A DNA stretch of 64,000 bases, from the NCBI RefSeq assembly GCF_003202235.1, contig NZ_MASU01000005.1, positions 1,756,441 to 1,820,440 of the forward strand. The letters run 5' to 3'. Numbering within the stretch: the first letter of the stretch is position 1; the number at the start of each line of letters is the position of its first letter. Below are positions 1 through 8,594 of this stretch, in pieces. Source of the DNA: Prauserella flavalba (GTDB lineage Bacteria; Actinomycetota; Actinomycetes; Mycobacteriales; Pseudonocardiaceae). The notes under the pieces were generated by a model, which did no database searches, had not been told where the DNA came from, and saw nothing but the letters and a program-made list of their open reading frames with translations. The translations under genes and the position numbers were made by a program.

Positions 1-13
1 AGGTGTACGCGTG

Positions 14-28
14 TTTATCTTGAGTAAA
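14..28. promoter_or_regulatory. Candidate operator TTTA-N7-TAAA upstream of the XRE-cupin regulator
   Basis: Inverted TTTA/TAAA half sites separated by seven bases, inside a GTTTA...TAAAC context, about 78 bases before the regulator start. The same TTTA-N7-TAAA architecture recurs at 3645-3659 upstream of the second amidohydrolase. Assignment to the adjacent XRE regulator is inference from position. Confidence 0.4.
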
Positions 29-105
29 CTGGCGCCGAATGCTCCGCGGTTGGCTCCGAATAGGGCACTATCGGACAACCGCACCAGCGAAAGGACGGCG
101 ACACC

Positions 106-639
106 GTGCTCGGCAACCGGATTCGGGACCTGCGCAAGGAGCGCGGGCTGACGCTGCGGCAACTGGCGGCACGCATCGAGGTCACTCCCGGTCTGCTGAG
201 CCAGATCGAGAACGGCACCACCGACCCGAGCCTGACCACGATCCGCAAGCTCGCGGGGGCCTTCGGTACGTCGCTGGCGGAGATGTTCTCCGACGACGCG
301 CCCACCGTGCACGTCACGCGGCCGGGCCACCGCCCGCAGCTGCGCCGGTCCAACGGCCACCTGCTCTACGACCGGCTCACCCCGGGACGCGGCGACCTGG
401 AGGTGCTGCTCGGCCAGCTCGCCCCCGGCGAGGCGACCTGCGACGAGCCGTGGGGTCACGCGTCGACGGAGTGCACGCTCGTGCTGGAGGGCACGATCAC
501 GGTCGAGGTGGGCGGCGGCACGTATACGCTGGGCAAGGGCGAGAGCGTCACGTTCGACTCCCGCCTGCCCCACCGCTACGTCAACACGGGGAAGCGGCCC
601 GCGGAGTTCGTCGTGTCGGTGACGCCGCCCAACCCGTGA
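106..639 (+). CDS. XRE-family regulator with C-terminal cupin domain
   Basis: A 177-residue cytoplasmic DNA-binding protein. Residues 1-60 form a Cro/CI helix-turn-helix (RDLRKERGLTLRQLA, then LLSQIENG). Residues about 105-175 form a cupin beta-barrel ending with a typical effector-binding strand pattern (EGTITVEVGGGTYTLGKGE). This layout is usual for regulators of amino-acid, polyamine or organic-acid catabolism. The start is a GTG at 106. The gene converges tail-to-tail on the amidohydrolase with no intergenic base: the stops are at 639 and 640. The effector is unknown. It probably controls itself and the neighbouring amidohydrolases through the TTTA-N7-TAAA sites (inference). Confidence 0.9.
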   Translation: MLGNRIRDLRKERGLTLRQLAARIEVTPGLLSQIENGTTDPSLTTIRKLAGAFGTSLAEMFSDDAPTVHVTRPGHRPQLRRSNGHLLYDRLTPGRGDLEVLLGQLAPGEATCDEPWGHASTECTLVLEGTITVEVGGGTYTLGKGESVTFDSRLPHRYVNTGKRPAEFVVSVTPPNP

Positions 640-1908
640 CTATCCGAGTGCGGCGGGCTCCCGTTGTGCCGCGACCGCACGGGCCCGGTCGTCCCGGACC
701 ACCTCGCCGCCCCGGAAAACCATCGAGATCGACCGGAACGCCGAGGTGTCGGCGAGCGGGTCCTCATCCAGGACGAGCAGATCCGCGTACTTGCCCTCGG
801 TGACCGAGCCCAGCACGTCACCGGCGCCCAGCCAGCGCGCGGGCGTGATCGTCGCCGCCCGCAGCGCCTCGCGGGTCCCGAGCCCTCCGGAAGCCATGTA
901 CTCCAGTTCCCGCACGGCGGCACTGGTGCCCTCGAACCTCCAGAACGGCGGCATGTCGCTGCCGAGCATCACCTCGACCCCGGCCTCCAGCGCCCACGCG
1001 TAGCTCTGGAGGTGCCGCTCCCCCGCGCCGAGGGACCGCTGCTGCATCCATTCCGGAACGCCCAGCTCGTCGAAGAACTCCTTGCACCGTGTCACCACGA
1101 GCGTCGGCACGTAGGCGCAGCCGCGCTCGGCCATCAGGCCGGTCAGCTCCCGGGTCAGCTCGTATCCGTGCTCGACGCAGTCCAGCCCGAGCTCCACCGC
1201 TTCCCGGATCACCGGCCACGGACCGGCGTGGGCCGTCACCTTCCGGCCCCACTCGTGGGCGGTGGTGATGACGGCGGACAGCTCCTCCGTGGTCACCTGC
1301 CGGGTGTCGATGGCCTCGTGCCTGCCCGAGATGCCGCCGGAGATCATCACCTTGATCAGGTCGGCACCGGCCTTGATCTGCGTGCGCACTCCCCGGCGGA
1401 ACTCCGTGGCGCCGTCGCATTCGAACGCGCCGGACGATCCGTGACCGTGCCCGCCGGTACAGGTGAGCGCCCTTCCCGCGGTGAAGATGCGCGGACCCGG
1501 CACGAACCCGGAGTCGATCGCCGTGCGCAGCGCGAAGTCCGCGTGGTCCTTCTCGCCGACACACCGTACCGTGGTGACTCCACTGTGGAGTGTCCTTCGG
1601 GCGCCGTCGGCCATGTACAGCGCGAGATCGTGCGCGCCCATGCGCTTGACGCGTTCCCCGAGCGCACCGGGAAGCGACAACGAGAAGTGGGTGTGCATGT
1701 TGATCAGCCCTGGCGTGACGTACGCGCCCGCCAGGTCCAGCTCCACACAGCCCGCCGCCCGGGCACGGGCGGCGAGAGCGGGGCCGGTGCCCACCTCCCT
1801 GATCCGGTCGCCCTCGACCCACACGGCGGCGTTTCGCAATGGGGCCTCGGCGAGCGGGTCGACGACCGTGCAGTCACGCAACAGGTATCCGGGCGCCGTT
1901 GCGGTCAT
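640..1908 (-). CDS. Amidohydrolase (imidazolonepropionase/prolidase-like)
   Basis: A 422-residue metal-dependent hydrolase of the amidohydrolase superfamily. Metal-ligand signatures are visible in order: the HxH after the first strand (NMHTHFS), a candidate carbamylated Lys in GADLIKVMISGG, His in TAHAG, His in CVEHGYEL and Asp in LGSDMPPF. The C-terminal part has the ADLLVLD beta-strand typical of this family. The start ATG at 1908 has AAGGAG upstream. It probably hydrolyses a cyclic amide or a dipeptide-like C-N bond; the substrate cannot be read from sequence. It lies directly downstream of a second amidohydrolase on the same strand (48-base gap), suggesting one transcript. Confidence 0.88.
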   Translation of the reverse strand: MTATAPGYLLRDCTVVDPLAEAPLRNAAVWVEGDRIREVGTGPALAARARAAGCVELDLAGAYVTPGLINMHTHFSLSLPGALGERVKRMGAHDLALYMADGARRTLHSGVTTVRCVGEKDHADFALRTAIDSGFVPGPRIFTAGRALTCTGGHGHGSSGAFECDGATEFRRGVRTQIKAGADLIKVMISGGISGRHEAIDTRQVTTEELSAVITTAHEWGRKVTAHAGPWPVIREAVELGLDCVEHGYELTRELTGLMAERGCAYVPTLVVTRCKEFFDELGVPEWMQQRSLGAGERHLQSYAWALEAGVEVMLGSDMPPFWRFEGTSAAVRELEYMASGGLGTREALRAATITPARWLGAGDVLGSVTEGKYADLLVLDEDPLADTSAFRSISMVFRGGEVVRDDRARAVAAQREPAALG

Positions 1909-1956
1909 GGGCAGCTCCTTGTCGTGTCGTTCGTCCGGTGTCGAGGAAACGCGGAG

Positions 1957-3549
1957 TCAGTCGTCGGTCCACACGGGTCTGCCGTCGACGGCGACGAGCG
2001 CGGGCCGCAGCGAGGGCCAGTCCTCCGGCGCGCGGCCGAGCGGGTTCTCCGGCCAGACCGCGAAGTCGGCGACGGCACCCGGCGTGAGCACCCCGACGTC
2101 CGGCAGCCCGATGTAGTGCCCGGCCTCGCGGGTGTAGAGCGAGAGTGCCTGGTGCGGCGTGAGCGCCTCGTGCTCGCCGAGGCTCGAACCGTCCCACGCC
2201 TTGCGGGTGACCGCGATCGCCGCGCCCGTGAGCGGGTCGCACGGGTGGGTGTCGGACCCGCCCGCGAACCGCGCGCCGCGGCGCGCCATCGTGCCGAACG
2301 GCACGGCCTGTCCGGCCAGGGCGCCCCACACCGCGCGCATCTCCCGGGCGTAGGTGTAGGCGAGCGCGGGCTGCACCGAGAGTCCGATGCCGAGCTCGGC
2401 GCAGTCGTCGAGATCGCGCTCGCCGATGAGGAAGGCGTGCGCGATCGACACCTGGCCGGGCGTGAACACCGCACCCCCGGCGCGCAGCTCCCGTACGGCG
2501 GCGGTGACGGCGGCGATCGCTCCGCCGCCCATCGCGTGCACGCAGAGCGGCCAGGCCCGGTCGGCACACAGGCGCAGCACGGTGCGCAGCTCGCCGGGCG
2601 AGTAGCGGGCGTTGCGCTCGCTGCCGGGTTCCTCGCCGGGACGGTGCCACGCGCCGGTGAACTCGCCGTCGAGGACCAGTTTGAGCGCCCACGCGCGGAG
2701 CCGGCCGTCGCCGTCTCCCGGCAGCGCCGTGCTCTGCCGGACGCGGTCGAGCTCCTCGGTGAAGTCGCGGCGCCAGTCGAAGCGGTTCATCAACAGGACG
2801 CGCTGGGCGAGCACGCCGCGGTCGGCGGCGGCGCGGTAGAGCCGCCAGGCGGCGTCGAATCCCGCGGGAAGTCCGGGATCGACGACGGTCGTGACGCCCA
2901 TCTCGAGCAGTCGCCGGGAGGCACAGGCCAGCAGGTCGAGCTGGTGTTCGTGCTCGTGCACGCCGGGCCGGTACAGCGCGTCGTTGACCAGCCGCACGCG
3001 CGTGCCGTGGAGGTGCCCCGTGGCGGGATCCCACTCACCGTCGCCCGCGTCCGCGAGCAGTCCGGCCAGTGCCGTCGCGGCGGCGCTGTTCAGTGCACCG
3101 TGGTCGGGCCTGCGGTACAGGAACACCGGATGGCCGCCCGCTGCGGCGTCCAGTTCGGCGCGGGTCGGCAGCCTGCCCTCGGCGAGGTTGCGTTCGTGCC
3201 AGCCCCCGGCGTCGCCGAGGCACCGGATCCACGCACCCGGCGCGGTGCCGTCGGCCCGCTCGCGCACGCGCTCGCACACGTCGGCGACATCGCGGGCGCC
3301 GTCGAGCGCGAGCATCGAGAACTCGTGCGAGACCTTCTCGAGGTGCATGTGGGTGTCGCAGAAGCCCGGCAGCACGGCGGCCCCGTCGAGCCGGGTACGG
3401 CGGGTCCGGGGACCGGCGAGCGGTGCCAGCTCGTCGCCGGAACCGACCGCGACGATCCGTCCTTCGGTGACGGCCAGTGCCGACGCGGCAGGGATCGCCG
3501 GGTCGAAGGAGACGATCTCCCCACCGGTGAGCAACCAGTCGACGGACAC
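1957..3549 (-). CDS. YtcJ-like amidohydrolase
   Basis: A metal-dependent hydrolase of about 530 residues, like YtcJ/NfdA-type exoenzymes. It has an N-terminal beta-sandwich strand set (WLLTGGEIVSFD), the metal HxH in DTHMHLEK, His in CVHAMGGGAI and Asp in GSDTHPCDP. I chose the GTG at 3549 because GGAGG lies six bases upstream of it; an ATG 15 bases further upstream (3564) has no ribosome-binding site. It is likely co-transcribed with the downstream amidohydrolase. Members of this group cleave N-formyl, imide or amide bonds of small molecules. A candidate operator sits about 100 bases upstream. Function beyond superfamily level is not supported. Confidence 0.87.
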   Translation of the reverse strand: MSVDWLLTGGEIVSFDPAIPAASALAVTEGRIVAVGSGDELAPLAGPRTRRTRLDGAAVLPGFCDTHMHLEKVSHEFSMLALDGARDVADVCERVRERADGTAPGAWIRCLGDAGGWHERNLAEGRLPTRAELDAAAGGHPVFLYRRPDHGALNSAAATALAGLLADAGDGEWDPATGHLHGTRVRLVNDALYRPGVHEHEHQLDLLACASRRLLEMGVTTVVDPGLPAGFDAAWRLYRAAADRGVLAQRVLLMNRFDWRRDFTEELDRVRQSTALPGDGDGRLRAWALKLVLDGEFTGAWHRPGEEPGSERNARYSPGELRTVLRLCADRAWPLCVHAMGGGAIAAVTAAVRELRAGGAVFTPGQVSIAHAFLIGERDLDDCAELGIGLSVQPALAYTYAREMRAVWGALAGQAVPFGTMARRGARFAGGSDTHPCDPLTGAAIAVTRKAWDGSSLGEHEALTPHQALSLYTREAGHYIGLPDVGVLTPGAVADFAVWPENPLGRAPEDWPSLRPALVAVDGRPVWTDD

Positions 3550-3904
3550 GCGCGCACCCTCCATTTCGGACGCCGTGGCGAGCGGTGGGCTCGCGACTGG
3601 CCCATTAGAGCCGGGCGCAGCACGTATAGTCAAGATGCACAGTATTTAGTCCAGGTAAAACGACCCAGGCAGCTGCGCGGACGCGGCAGGCCGTAGCAGG
3701 ATCGAAGGGCGAGGGCGCCGACGACCTTGGAATCGTAAGTTCGGCTACCGAGGCACCTTCCGATGACCATTCAGCCGACGGCGTGCCCGTGAGAAGATGA
3801 GCGCGGCCCTGACGGGCCGGATCGCGCCGGCCGGCGACCTCACCGAGGCTCGTCCGGCGCAGCGCACCGGGACTCGCGGGTTGACCACAGTGGACGGTGA
3901 GCGG
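3550..3904. other. Intergenic region with promoter of the amidohydrolases
   Basis: About 355 bases without an intact gene. The part next to the amidohydrolase (3620-3665) is visibly AT-richer than its surroundings and holds the TTTA-N7-TAAA element, so it is the likely promoter. A copy of the recurrent word ACCACAGTGGAC lies at 3884-3895. Nothing else recognisable is seen. Confidence 0.5.
3645..3659. promoter_or_regulatory. Candidate operator TTTA-N7-TAAA upstream of the amidohydrolase pair
   Basis: Second occurrence of the element seen at 14-28, with identical half sites and the same seven-base spacer length but a different spacer sequence. It lies about 96 bases upstream of the GTG at 3549. 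Conservation of half sites but not spacer is what is expected of a dimeric helix-turn-helix operator. The link to the XRE-cupin regulator is inference. Confidence 0.4.
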
Positions 3905-4254
3905 CTACCTGGAGAACCGGTCGATCCGGGCATAGGCGGCTCGCACCGCCTCGGCCGCCGTCTCGGAGCCGGCGCCGAGGTGGCGCGCGCAGGCGGCGAA
4001 CCTCGCCGCGCCCGCGTGCAGGAGCGAGTCCGGGCTCTGCCGGTCGGCGAGCCCGGTCCCCGTGGTGCCCTGGTCCTGCCCGTCGTGACCAGGCCTGCGG
4101 CTTCCAGCTCACGGAAGACCCGCGCGACCGTGCCGGAGGCCGGCCCGAGGTCGCGCGCGAACTGCCGGATCGGGGGCAACCGCGCACCCGGCGGCAACCT
4201 GCCGCCCGCGATCAGGCGCGAGAACTGGTCGTGAACCTGCTTCCACGGCGCCAC
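3905..4254 (-). pseudogene. GntR-family (YtrA-like) regulator, frameshifted
   Basis: Residues 1-60 read as a clean GntR winged helix (HDQFSRLIAGG, PPIRQFARDLG, VARVFRELEAAGLV). After VTTGR the frame loses family character. Moving to the neighbouring frame at about 4070-4080 restores a typical YtrA-type tail that runs to a stop at 3905-3907 (LLHAGAARFAACARHLGAG, then AYARIDRFSR). A net loss of one base explains this. The 5' end is also short: the conserved segment ITVDADSG lies in frame before the GTG, but a stop precedes it without a good start codon. It is either a decayed gene or a sequencing error; the missing start favours decay. Confidence 0.7.
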
Positions 4255-4367
4255 CCCGCTGTCGGCGTCGACCGTGATCCGCGGCCCCGATCATCACCGC
4301 GAGGCCGAACAGGCCGAGGACACCGGGCGCGGCCGGCGTGTCGTCCCAGGCCACGGGACCGCACGGG

Positions 4368-4955
4368 TCAGCCGCGCGACTCCGCCGTCCAGCGCGCCGT
4401 CGCCGGATGCGGCAGGCGCAGGGCGTCGAGCGCCCTGCCGACGGTCTGGGTAATCATCGTGTCCAGCGAGTCGGGCCGCGTGTAGAACGCGGGCACCGGC
4501 GGCATGATCGTGGCGCCGATGTCGCACGCCTGCGCCAGCAGCCGGAGGTGCCCCGCGTGCAGCGGCGTCTCGCGCACCATCAGCACGAGCGGCCTCCGCT
4601 CCTTCAGCGTCACGTCGGCCGCGCGCACCAGCAGGGTGTCGTCGTAGCTGTTGGCGATGCCCGACAGCGACTTGATGCTGCAGGGCGCCACGAGCATGCC
4701 GTCGGTGGGGAACGACCCGCTGGAGATGGCGGCGCCGAGATCGTGCTCGGAGTAGACCTGGTCGGCGAGCGCCTTGACGTCGGCGACGCTCAGGTCCGTC
4801 TCCTGGGCGAGCGTCGCGCGGGCCGCCTTCGTGAACACGAGGTGCGTCTCGACACCGAGCTGGGACAACAACTCCAGGGCGCGGACGCCGTAGAGCACGC
4901 CCGAGGCGCCGCTGATTCCCACGACGATCCTGGGCGGGAACCGCTCCTCTTCCAT
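4368..4955 (-). CDS. ubiX: UbiX-type flavin prenyltransferase
   Basis: A 195-residue enzyme that attaches a dimethylallyl unit to FMN to make prenyl-FMN, the cofactor of UbiD decarboxylases. It has the flavoprotein start VVGISGASGVLYGVRALE, the conserved APCSIKSLSGIANSYDDTLLVRAADVTLKERRPL segment in two overlapping blocks, and METPLHAGHL-like (VRETPLHAGHL) and PPVPAFY motifs of this family. The start ATG at 4955 has GGGAGG upstream and lies four bases after the aldehyde dehydrogenase stop, so it is the last gene of the MFS-SDR-ALDH-UbiX operon. The likely client is the UbiD protein at 22814-24196, about 18 kb away. It could equally be called a phenolic acid decarboxylase subunit B. Confidence 0.93.
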   Translation of the reverse strand: MEEERFPPRIVVGISGASGVLYGVRALELLSQLGVETHLVFTKAARATLAQETDLSVADVKALADQVYSEHDLGAAISSGSFPTDGMLVAPCSIKSLSGIANSYDDTLLVRAADVTLKERRPLVLMVRETPLHAGHLRLLAQACDIGATIMPPVPAFYTRPDSLDTMITQTVGRALDALRLPHPATARWTAESRG

Positions 4956-4959
4956 GTGC

Positions 4960-6363
4960 CTACCTCCCGGCTCCGAAATGGACGTGCTTGAGCTCCGTGA
5001 ACTGTTCGATGCCCTCGACACCGCGGGTACGGCCGAGGCCGGAGGCGCCGTGGCCGCCGCTGGGCATCTCCGCGTACGAGCGGTTGTAGCCGTTCACCCA
5101 GACCGTGCCCGCGCGCAGCCTGCGCGACACCCGCCACGCCCGGTCCAGGTCGCTCGTCCACAGCGCCGCCGCGAGCCCGTACGGCGTCGCGTTCGCGAGC
5201 CGGACGGCATCGTCCTCGTCGTCGAACGGCTCGATGCTGAGCAGCGGGCCGAACAGGTCGTGCTGTACCAGCGGCGAGTCCGGCGCGGCGCCGGTGACCG
5301 CCGCCGGGGTGACGAAGTGCCCCGGCAGGCCGTCGGCATCGGCCGGCTCACCGCCGGTGAGCAGCCTCGCCCCGGTGCGCGCCAGGTCCACATACCCGGT
5401 GAACCGCTCCAGCGCGGGTGCGGAGATGAGCGGGCCGAGGTCGGTGTTCTCCTCCCGCGGATCACCGGTACGCAGCGACCGGAGCACGTCGACCACGCGG
5501 TCGCGCACCCGGTCGAACACGCCGCGCTGCACGAGCAGCCGCGTACACGCCATGCACATCTGGCCGGTCGTGATCACCGAGGCCCGCGCCGCCGTCTCGG
5601 CCGCGGCGTCAACGTCGGCGTCGGCGAACACCGTCATCGCCGCCTTGCCGCCGAGTTCCAGCAGGGTGCGGGTCATGTCGGGCGCGGCCGCGGAACGGAT
5701 GGCCGCGCCCACGGCCGTCGAGCCCGTGAACGCGACGGCCCGCACGAGCGGATGCGTCACGAGCGCCTCGCCGACGAGCCCGTCCCCGGCGACGACCCGC
5801 ACCACGTCCTCGCCGATACCCGCCTCGTGGGCGAGGCGCACGGCCCGCTGCGTGACCAGCGTGGTCTGCGGCGCGGGTTTCACGAGCGCGGTCACGCCGG
5901 CCGCGAGTGCGGGCGCCAGATCCCGCAGGAGCAGCAGCAACGGCCAGTTCCACGGCACGATCAGCGCCGTGACCCCCACCGGCTCCCGCACCAGATGCGC
6001 CTGCGAGCCGTCCGGCAGGGTCCCCGCCCTGCCGTTGACCAACCGGGTGAGGCCCGCGTTGTAGCGCAGGGCGTCGACGGCGCCCGCCACCTCGATGCGG
6101 GCCTCGCGGACCGGTTTGCCGCTTTCGGCGACGAGTGCGGAGACCAGTTCGTCCCCGTGCCCGGCGAGCAGGTCCGCCCAGCGCCAGAGCGCGAGCTGCC
6201 GCAGCTTGGCGTCCACCGGCCAGCTGTCCCGCATCGCCTGGTCGGCCGCGTGCGCGGCCTTGTCGAGCTCCCCCGGCGTGACAGCGGCGACCTCGCCCAG
6301 CACGCGCAGGGTCGCCGGGTCGGCCGGGGTGGCGTCCTGCGGGATCTTCCAGTCCGTGTCCAT
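4960..6363 (-). CDS. NAD(P)-dependent aldehyde dehydrogenase
   Basis: A 467-residue ALDH-superfamily enzyme oxidising an aldehyde to its acid. Visible landmarks are the oxyanion-hole Asn in VPWNWP, the coenzyme-site FTGSTAVG, the general base Glu in LELGGK, the catalytic Cys in GQMCMACTR, and the C-terminal EMPSGGHGASGLGRTRG. The ATG at 6363 overlaps the upstream SDR stop by one base (TGATG), giving translational coupling. In the mandelate-like scheme for this island it would act as the benzaldehyde-type dehydrogenase following the ThDP decarboxylase; this is inference from gene content. Other aromatic or aliphatic aldehydes remain possible. Confidence 0.92.
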   Translation of the reverse strand: MDTDWKIPQDATPADPATLRVLGEVAAVTPGELDKAAHAADQAMRDSWPVDAKLRQLALWRWADLLAGHGDELVSALVAESGKPVREARIEVAGAVDALRYNAGLTRLVNGRAGTLPDGSQAHLVREPVGVTALIVPWNWPLLLLLRDLAPALAAGVTALVKPAPQTTLVTQRAVRLAHEAGIGEDVVRVVAGDGLVGEALVTHPLVRAVAFTGSTAVGAAIRSAAAPDMTRTLLELGGKAAMTVFADADVDAAAETAARASVITTGQMCMACTRLLVQRGVFDRVRDRVVDVLRSLRTGDPREENTDLGPLISAPALERFTGYVDLARTGARLLTGGEPADADGLPGHFVTPAAVTGAAPDSPLVQHDLFGPLLSIEPFDDEDDAVRLANATPYGLAAALWTSDLDRAWRVSRRLRAGTVWVNGYNRSYAEMPSGGHGASGLGRTRGVEGIEQFTELKHVHFGAGR

Positions 6364-7127
6364 CACACGAACACCCCGCCACCGTCGACGACCACGGTCT
6401 GCCCGGACACGAACGCGCTGGCGTCGCTGACGAGCCACAGCACCGCGCCCACCAGATCGTCCGGCCGCATCGCCCTGGGCAGCGAGCGGCTCGCGGCGGC
6501 GTTCGCGACGTAACCGTCGTCGTTGATCGCCCGGGTCGCCTCGTCGTCGACGAGACCCGGCGAGACGGCGTTGACGCCGATGCCGTCGCGGCCGAGTTCC
6601 CTGGCCGCGGCCCTGGTGAGGCCCTCCACCGCGGCCTTCGAGGCCACGTAGTGGGCGAACCCGGCGGCGCCGGTGCGCGTGACCACGGAGGCGACGTTGA
6701 CGATGCGGCCGCCGCCCCGTGCCCGCAGCGCGGGCAGCGCCGCCCGGATCACCTGCCACGTGCCGCGCACGTTGACGCGCAGCACGGTGTCCCAGTCCGC
6801 CGCGGTGAGCTCCTCCAGCGGGCGTTTGTGGCCGAGCGCCTTGTAGACGGCGGCGTTGTTCACCACCGCGTCCAGTCCGCCGAAGCGGTCCACGGCCAGT
6901 CGCACCGCACCGTCCACATCGGAGTCGTCGGTGATGTCGCAGCGGGTGAAGACCGCGCTGCCGGGCCCGTCGGCGCCCGCCTTCTCCGCCTGCTCCGCCC
7001 CGTCGGCGAGGTCGGCGGCGACCACGTCGGCCCCCGCCGCCGTGAGCGCCCGCAGATAGGTGGCACCGATGTCTCCCGTGCAGCCGGTGAGCAGCACGAC
7101 CTTGCCACGCAGGTCGGGTGCGGTCAT
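6363..7127 (-). CDS. SDR-family NAD(P)-dependent oxidoreductase
   Basis: A 254-residue classical short-chain dehydrogenase. It has the Rossmann glycine motif LTGCTGDIGATY (a variant TGxxGxxG), NNAAVYKALG, catalytic Ser in VNVASVV, YVASK with the Tyr-Lys pair, and a C-terminal GQTVVVDGGG. It probably interconverts an alcohol and a carbonyl within the pathway. The ATG at 7127 overlaps the transporter stop (ATGA) and its own stop overlaps the aldehyde dehydrogenase ATG, so all genes of this operon are coupled. The substrate is unknown; a role feeding an aldehyde or ketone to the next enzyme is inferred from order. Confidence 0.9.
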   Translation of the reverse strand: MTAPDLRGKVVLLTGCTGDIGATYLRALTAAGADVVAADLADGAEQAEKAGADGPGSAVFTRCDITDDSDVDGAVRLAVDRFGGLDAVVNNAAVYKALGHKRPLEELTAADWDTVLRVNVRGTWQVIRAALPALRARGGGRIVNVASVVTRTGAAGFAHYVASKAAVEGLTRAAARELGRDGIGVNAVSPGLVDDEATRAINDDGYVANAAASRSLPRAMRPDDLVGAVLWLVSDASAFVSGQTVVVDGGGVFV

Positions 7128-8476
7128 GAGACTTCCTCTCTGTCCGAAACGGTCGCCCTCGGGGCTTCCTCGTTCTCCATGGAGCCCTTGGTCTCCGGGC
7201 TGATCACGTTCGCCACGAGGAACACGGCGACCATGACGACCAGGAAAACCATGAGCCTGCCGGGCACGTCGGACAGCCCGGGGCTCGCCAGGTTCACGAA
7301 CGTGGGCATGAGCCCGCCGACCATGAAGCCGAGGTTCCAGCAGACCGCCGTGCCGCGGGAACGCAGCGACGTCGGGTAACGCTCGTTCAGGAACACCATC
7401 ACGGGCGAGTAGGCGGCGTTGGCCAGGAACGCCAGCAGGATCGAGTACCACAGGATCGCCGTGGTGTCACCGGGATCGCTGCTCGTGATCAGCCACACCA
7501 GCAGCGGCAGCGCGACCAGGTTGACGCCGCCGAAGAGCAGCATCGTGCGGCGCCTGCCGAGGTGCTCGGACAGCTCCCCGGCGATGATCGTCGCGACCAC
7601 CACGCCGAGGCTGGAGACGAGCAGGATCACGCCCTGCACCGTGCCCCTGACGCCGGTGACCTCACCGAGCAGCGTCGGCAGGTAGCCGGAGGTCAGGTAG
7701 TACTGGGAGCCCGCTCCGGCGACGAGCACGATGTTGAGCGCGAACATCCTTCCCCGGCCGCCGCGCACCAGGTCGCTGATGCGCACCTTCGCGGGCGGGC
7801 CCGCCTGCTGGGCGGCCTTCCACAGCGGCGACTCCTCGACGCCGCGCACCACCAGGTAGCTCAGCATCGCCGCGACCAGACCGGCGAAGAACATCACACG
7901 CCAGCCCCACACGTCGAACTCGTCACCGGGGAAGAGGTGGTTGACGAGAATGAACAGCCCGCTGGCCAGCGCGGCGCCCAGCCCGGCCCCGCCACCGCCG
8001 ACGAGCCCGGACATCAGGCCGCGCCAGCGCGGCGGCACGCTCTCCGTGCCCAGGGTGTGGGTGGCCGCGACGACCCCGCCCACGAACACACCCTGCACCA
8101 GGCGCAGTGCCAGGAACAGCAACGGTGCGGCGAGCCCGGCGGCGGCGTAGGTGGGCACGGCGCCCATCGCCGCGGTCGACAGCCCGACCCCGGCGAGCAC
8201 GATCACCATCGTCTTCTTGCGCCCGCTCCGGTCGGCGACGGCGCCGAAGATCGCCGCACCCGCGGGGCGCAGCAGCACGCTCACCGCGAACGAGGCGTAC
8301 ACGGCGGCGAGGCTGAGTGTCGGGCTGTGCGCGGGGAAGATCAGCTCGCCGACCGTGCCCGCGATGTAGAGCAGGATGAACAGGTCGAACAGATCGAACG
8401 CCCAGCCCGCGACCGACGTGAAGGCCGCGTACAGGGTGGCACGACGGGAGAGCCCGCCCGTGGCGGGAGCCGACAT
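7124..8476 (-). CDS. MFS transporter (aromatic acid/metabolite:H+ symporter type)
   Basis: A 450-residue, 12-helix integral membrane protein of the major facilitator superfamily. The loop 2-3 signature is seen as GAVADRSGRKKTMV and a second copy after helix 6 as GELSEHLGRRRTMLL. The start ATG at 8476 follows a strong AAGGAGG. It is the first gene of the leftward operon with SDR, ALDH and UbiX, so it probably imports the substrate or exports a product of that aromatic pathway. Two adjacent perfect inverted repeats lie in its upstream region (8521-8571). Confidence 0.9.
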   Translation of the reverse strand: MSAPATGGLSRRATLYAAFTSVAGWAFDLFDLFILLYIAGTVGELIFPAHSPTLSLAAVYASFAVSVLLRPAGAAIFGAVADRSGRKKTMVIVLAGVGLSTAAMGAVPTYAAAGLAAPLLFLALRLVQGVFVGGVVAATHTLGTESVPPRWRGLMSGLVGGGGAGLGAALASGLFILVNHLFPGDEFDVWGWRVMFFAGLVAAMLSYLVVRGVEESPLWKAAQQAGPPAKVRISDLVRGGRGRMFALNIVLVAGAGSQYYLTSGYLPTLLGEVTGVRGTVQGVILLVSSLGVVVATIIAGELSEHLGRRRTMLLFGGVNLVALPLLVWLITSSDPGDTTAILWYSILLAFLANAAYSPVMVFLNERYPTSLRSRGTAVCWNLGFMVGGLMPTFVNLASPGLSDVPGRLMVFLVVMVAVFLVANVISPETKGSMENEEAPRATVSDREEVS

Positions 8477-8520
8477 GACCCACCTCCTTGTGAGAATCGC
8501 GCCTGGTAGGCATTACAGTG

Positions 8521-8539
8521 CGCCGCGCGACGCGCGGCG
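8521..8539. repeat. Perfect inverted repeat CGCCGCGCG-A-CGCGCGGCG
   Basis: Nine-base arms around a single A, located 45 bases upstream of the MFS transporter start and directly next to the inverted repeat at 8547-8571. It could be part of an operator region for the MFS operon or of the 3' end of the LysR transcript. Confidence 0.5.
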
Positions 8540-8546
8540 ATGGGCA

Positions 8547-8571
8547 GTTGCCTACCGCGGCGGTAGGCAAC
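8547..8571. promoter_or_regulatory. Perfect inverted repeat GTTGCCTACCG-CGG-CGGTAGGCAAC
   Basis: Eleven-base perfect arms with a three-base centre, between the LysR gene end (8595) and the MFS gene start (8476), both leftward. A further copy of the core GGTAGGCA occurs at 8507-8514, nearer the transporter start, which argues for an operator rather than only a LysR terminator. There is no T-tract. Confidence 0.45.
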
Positions 8572-8594
8572 GGCTATGGCAGTGACTGTGAGAA

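Noticed and set aside
664..3696. Very long open frame on the plus strand opposite the two amidohydrolases
   Set aside because: It is Arg/Pro/Gly-rich with no domain, no ribosome site, and mirrors the minus-strand genes whose metal motifs are intact. It is a high-GC antisense artefact.
4255..4367. Possible membrane-protein fragment (VLGLFGLAVMIGAA) upstream of the GntR relic
   Set aside because: One hydrophobic stretch only; no start or family assignment.
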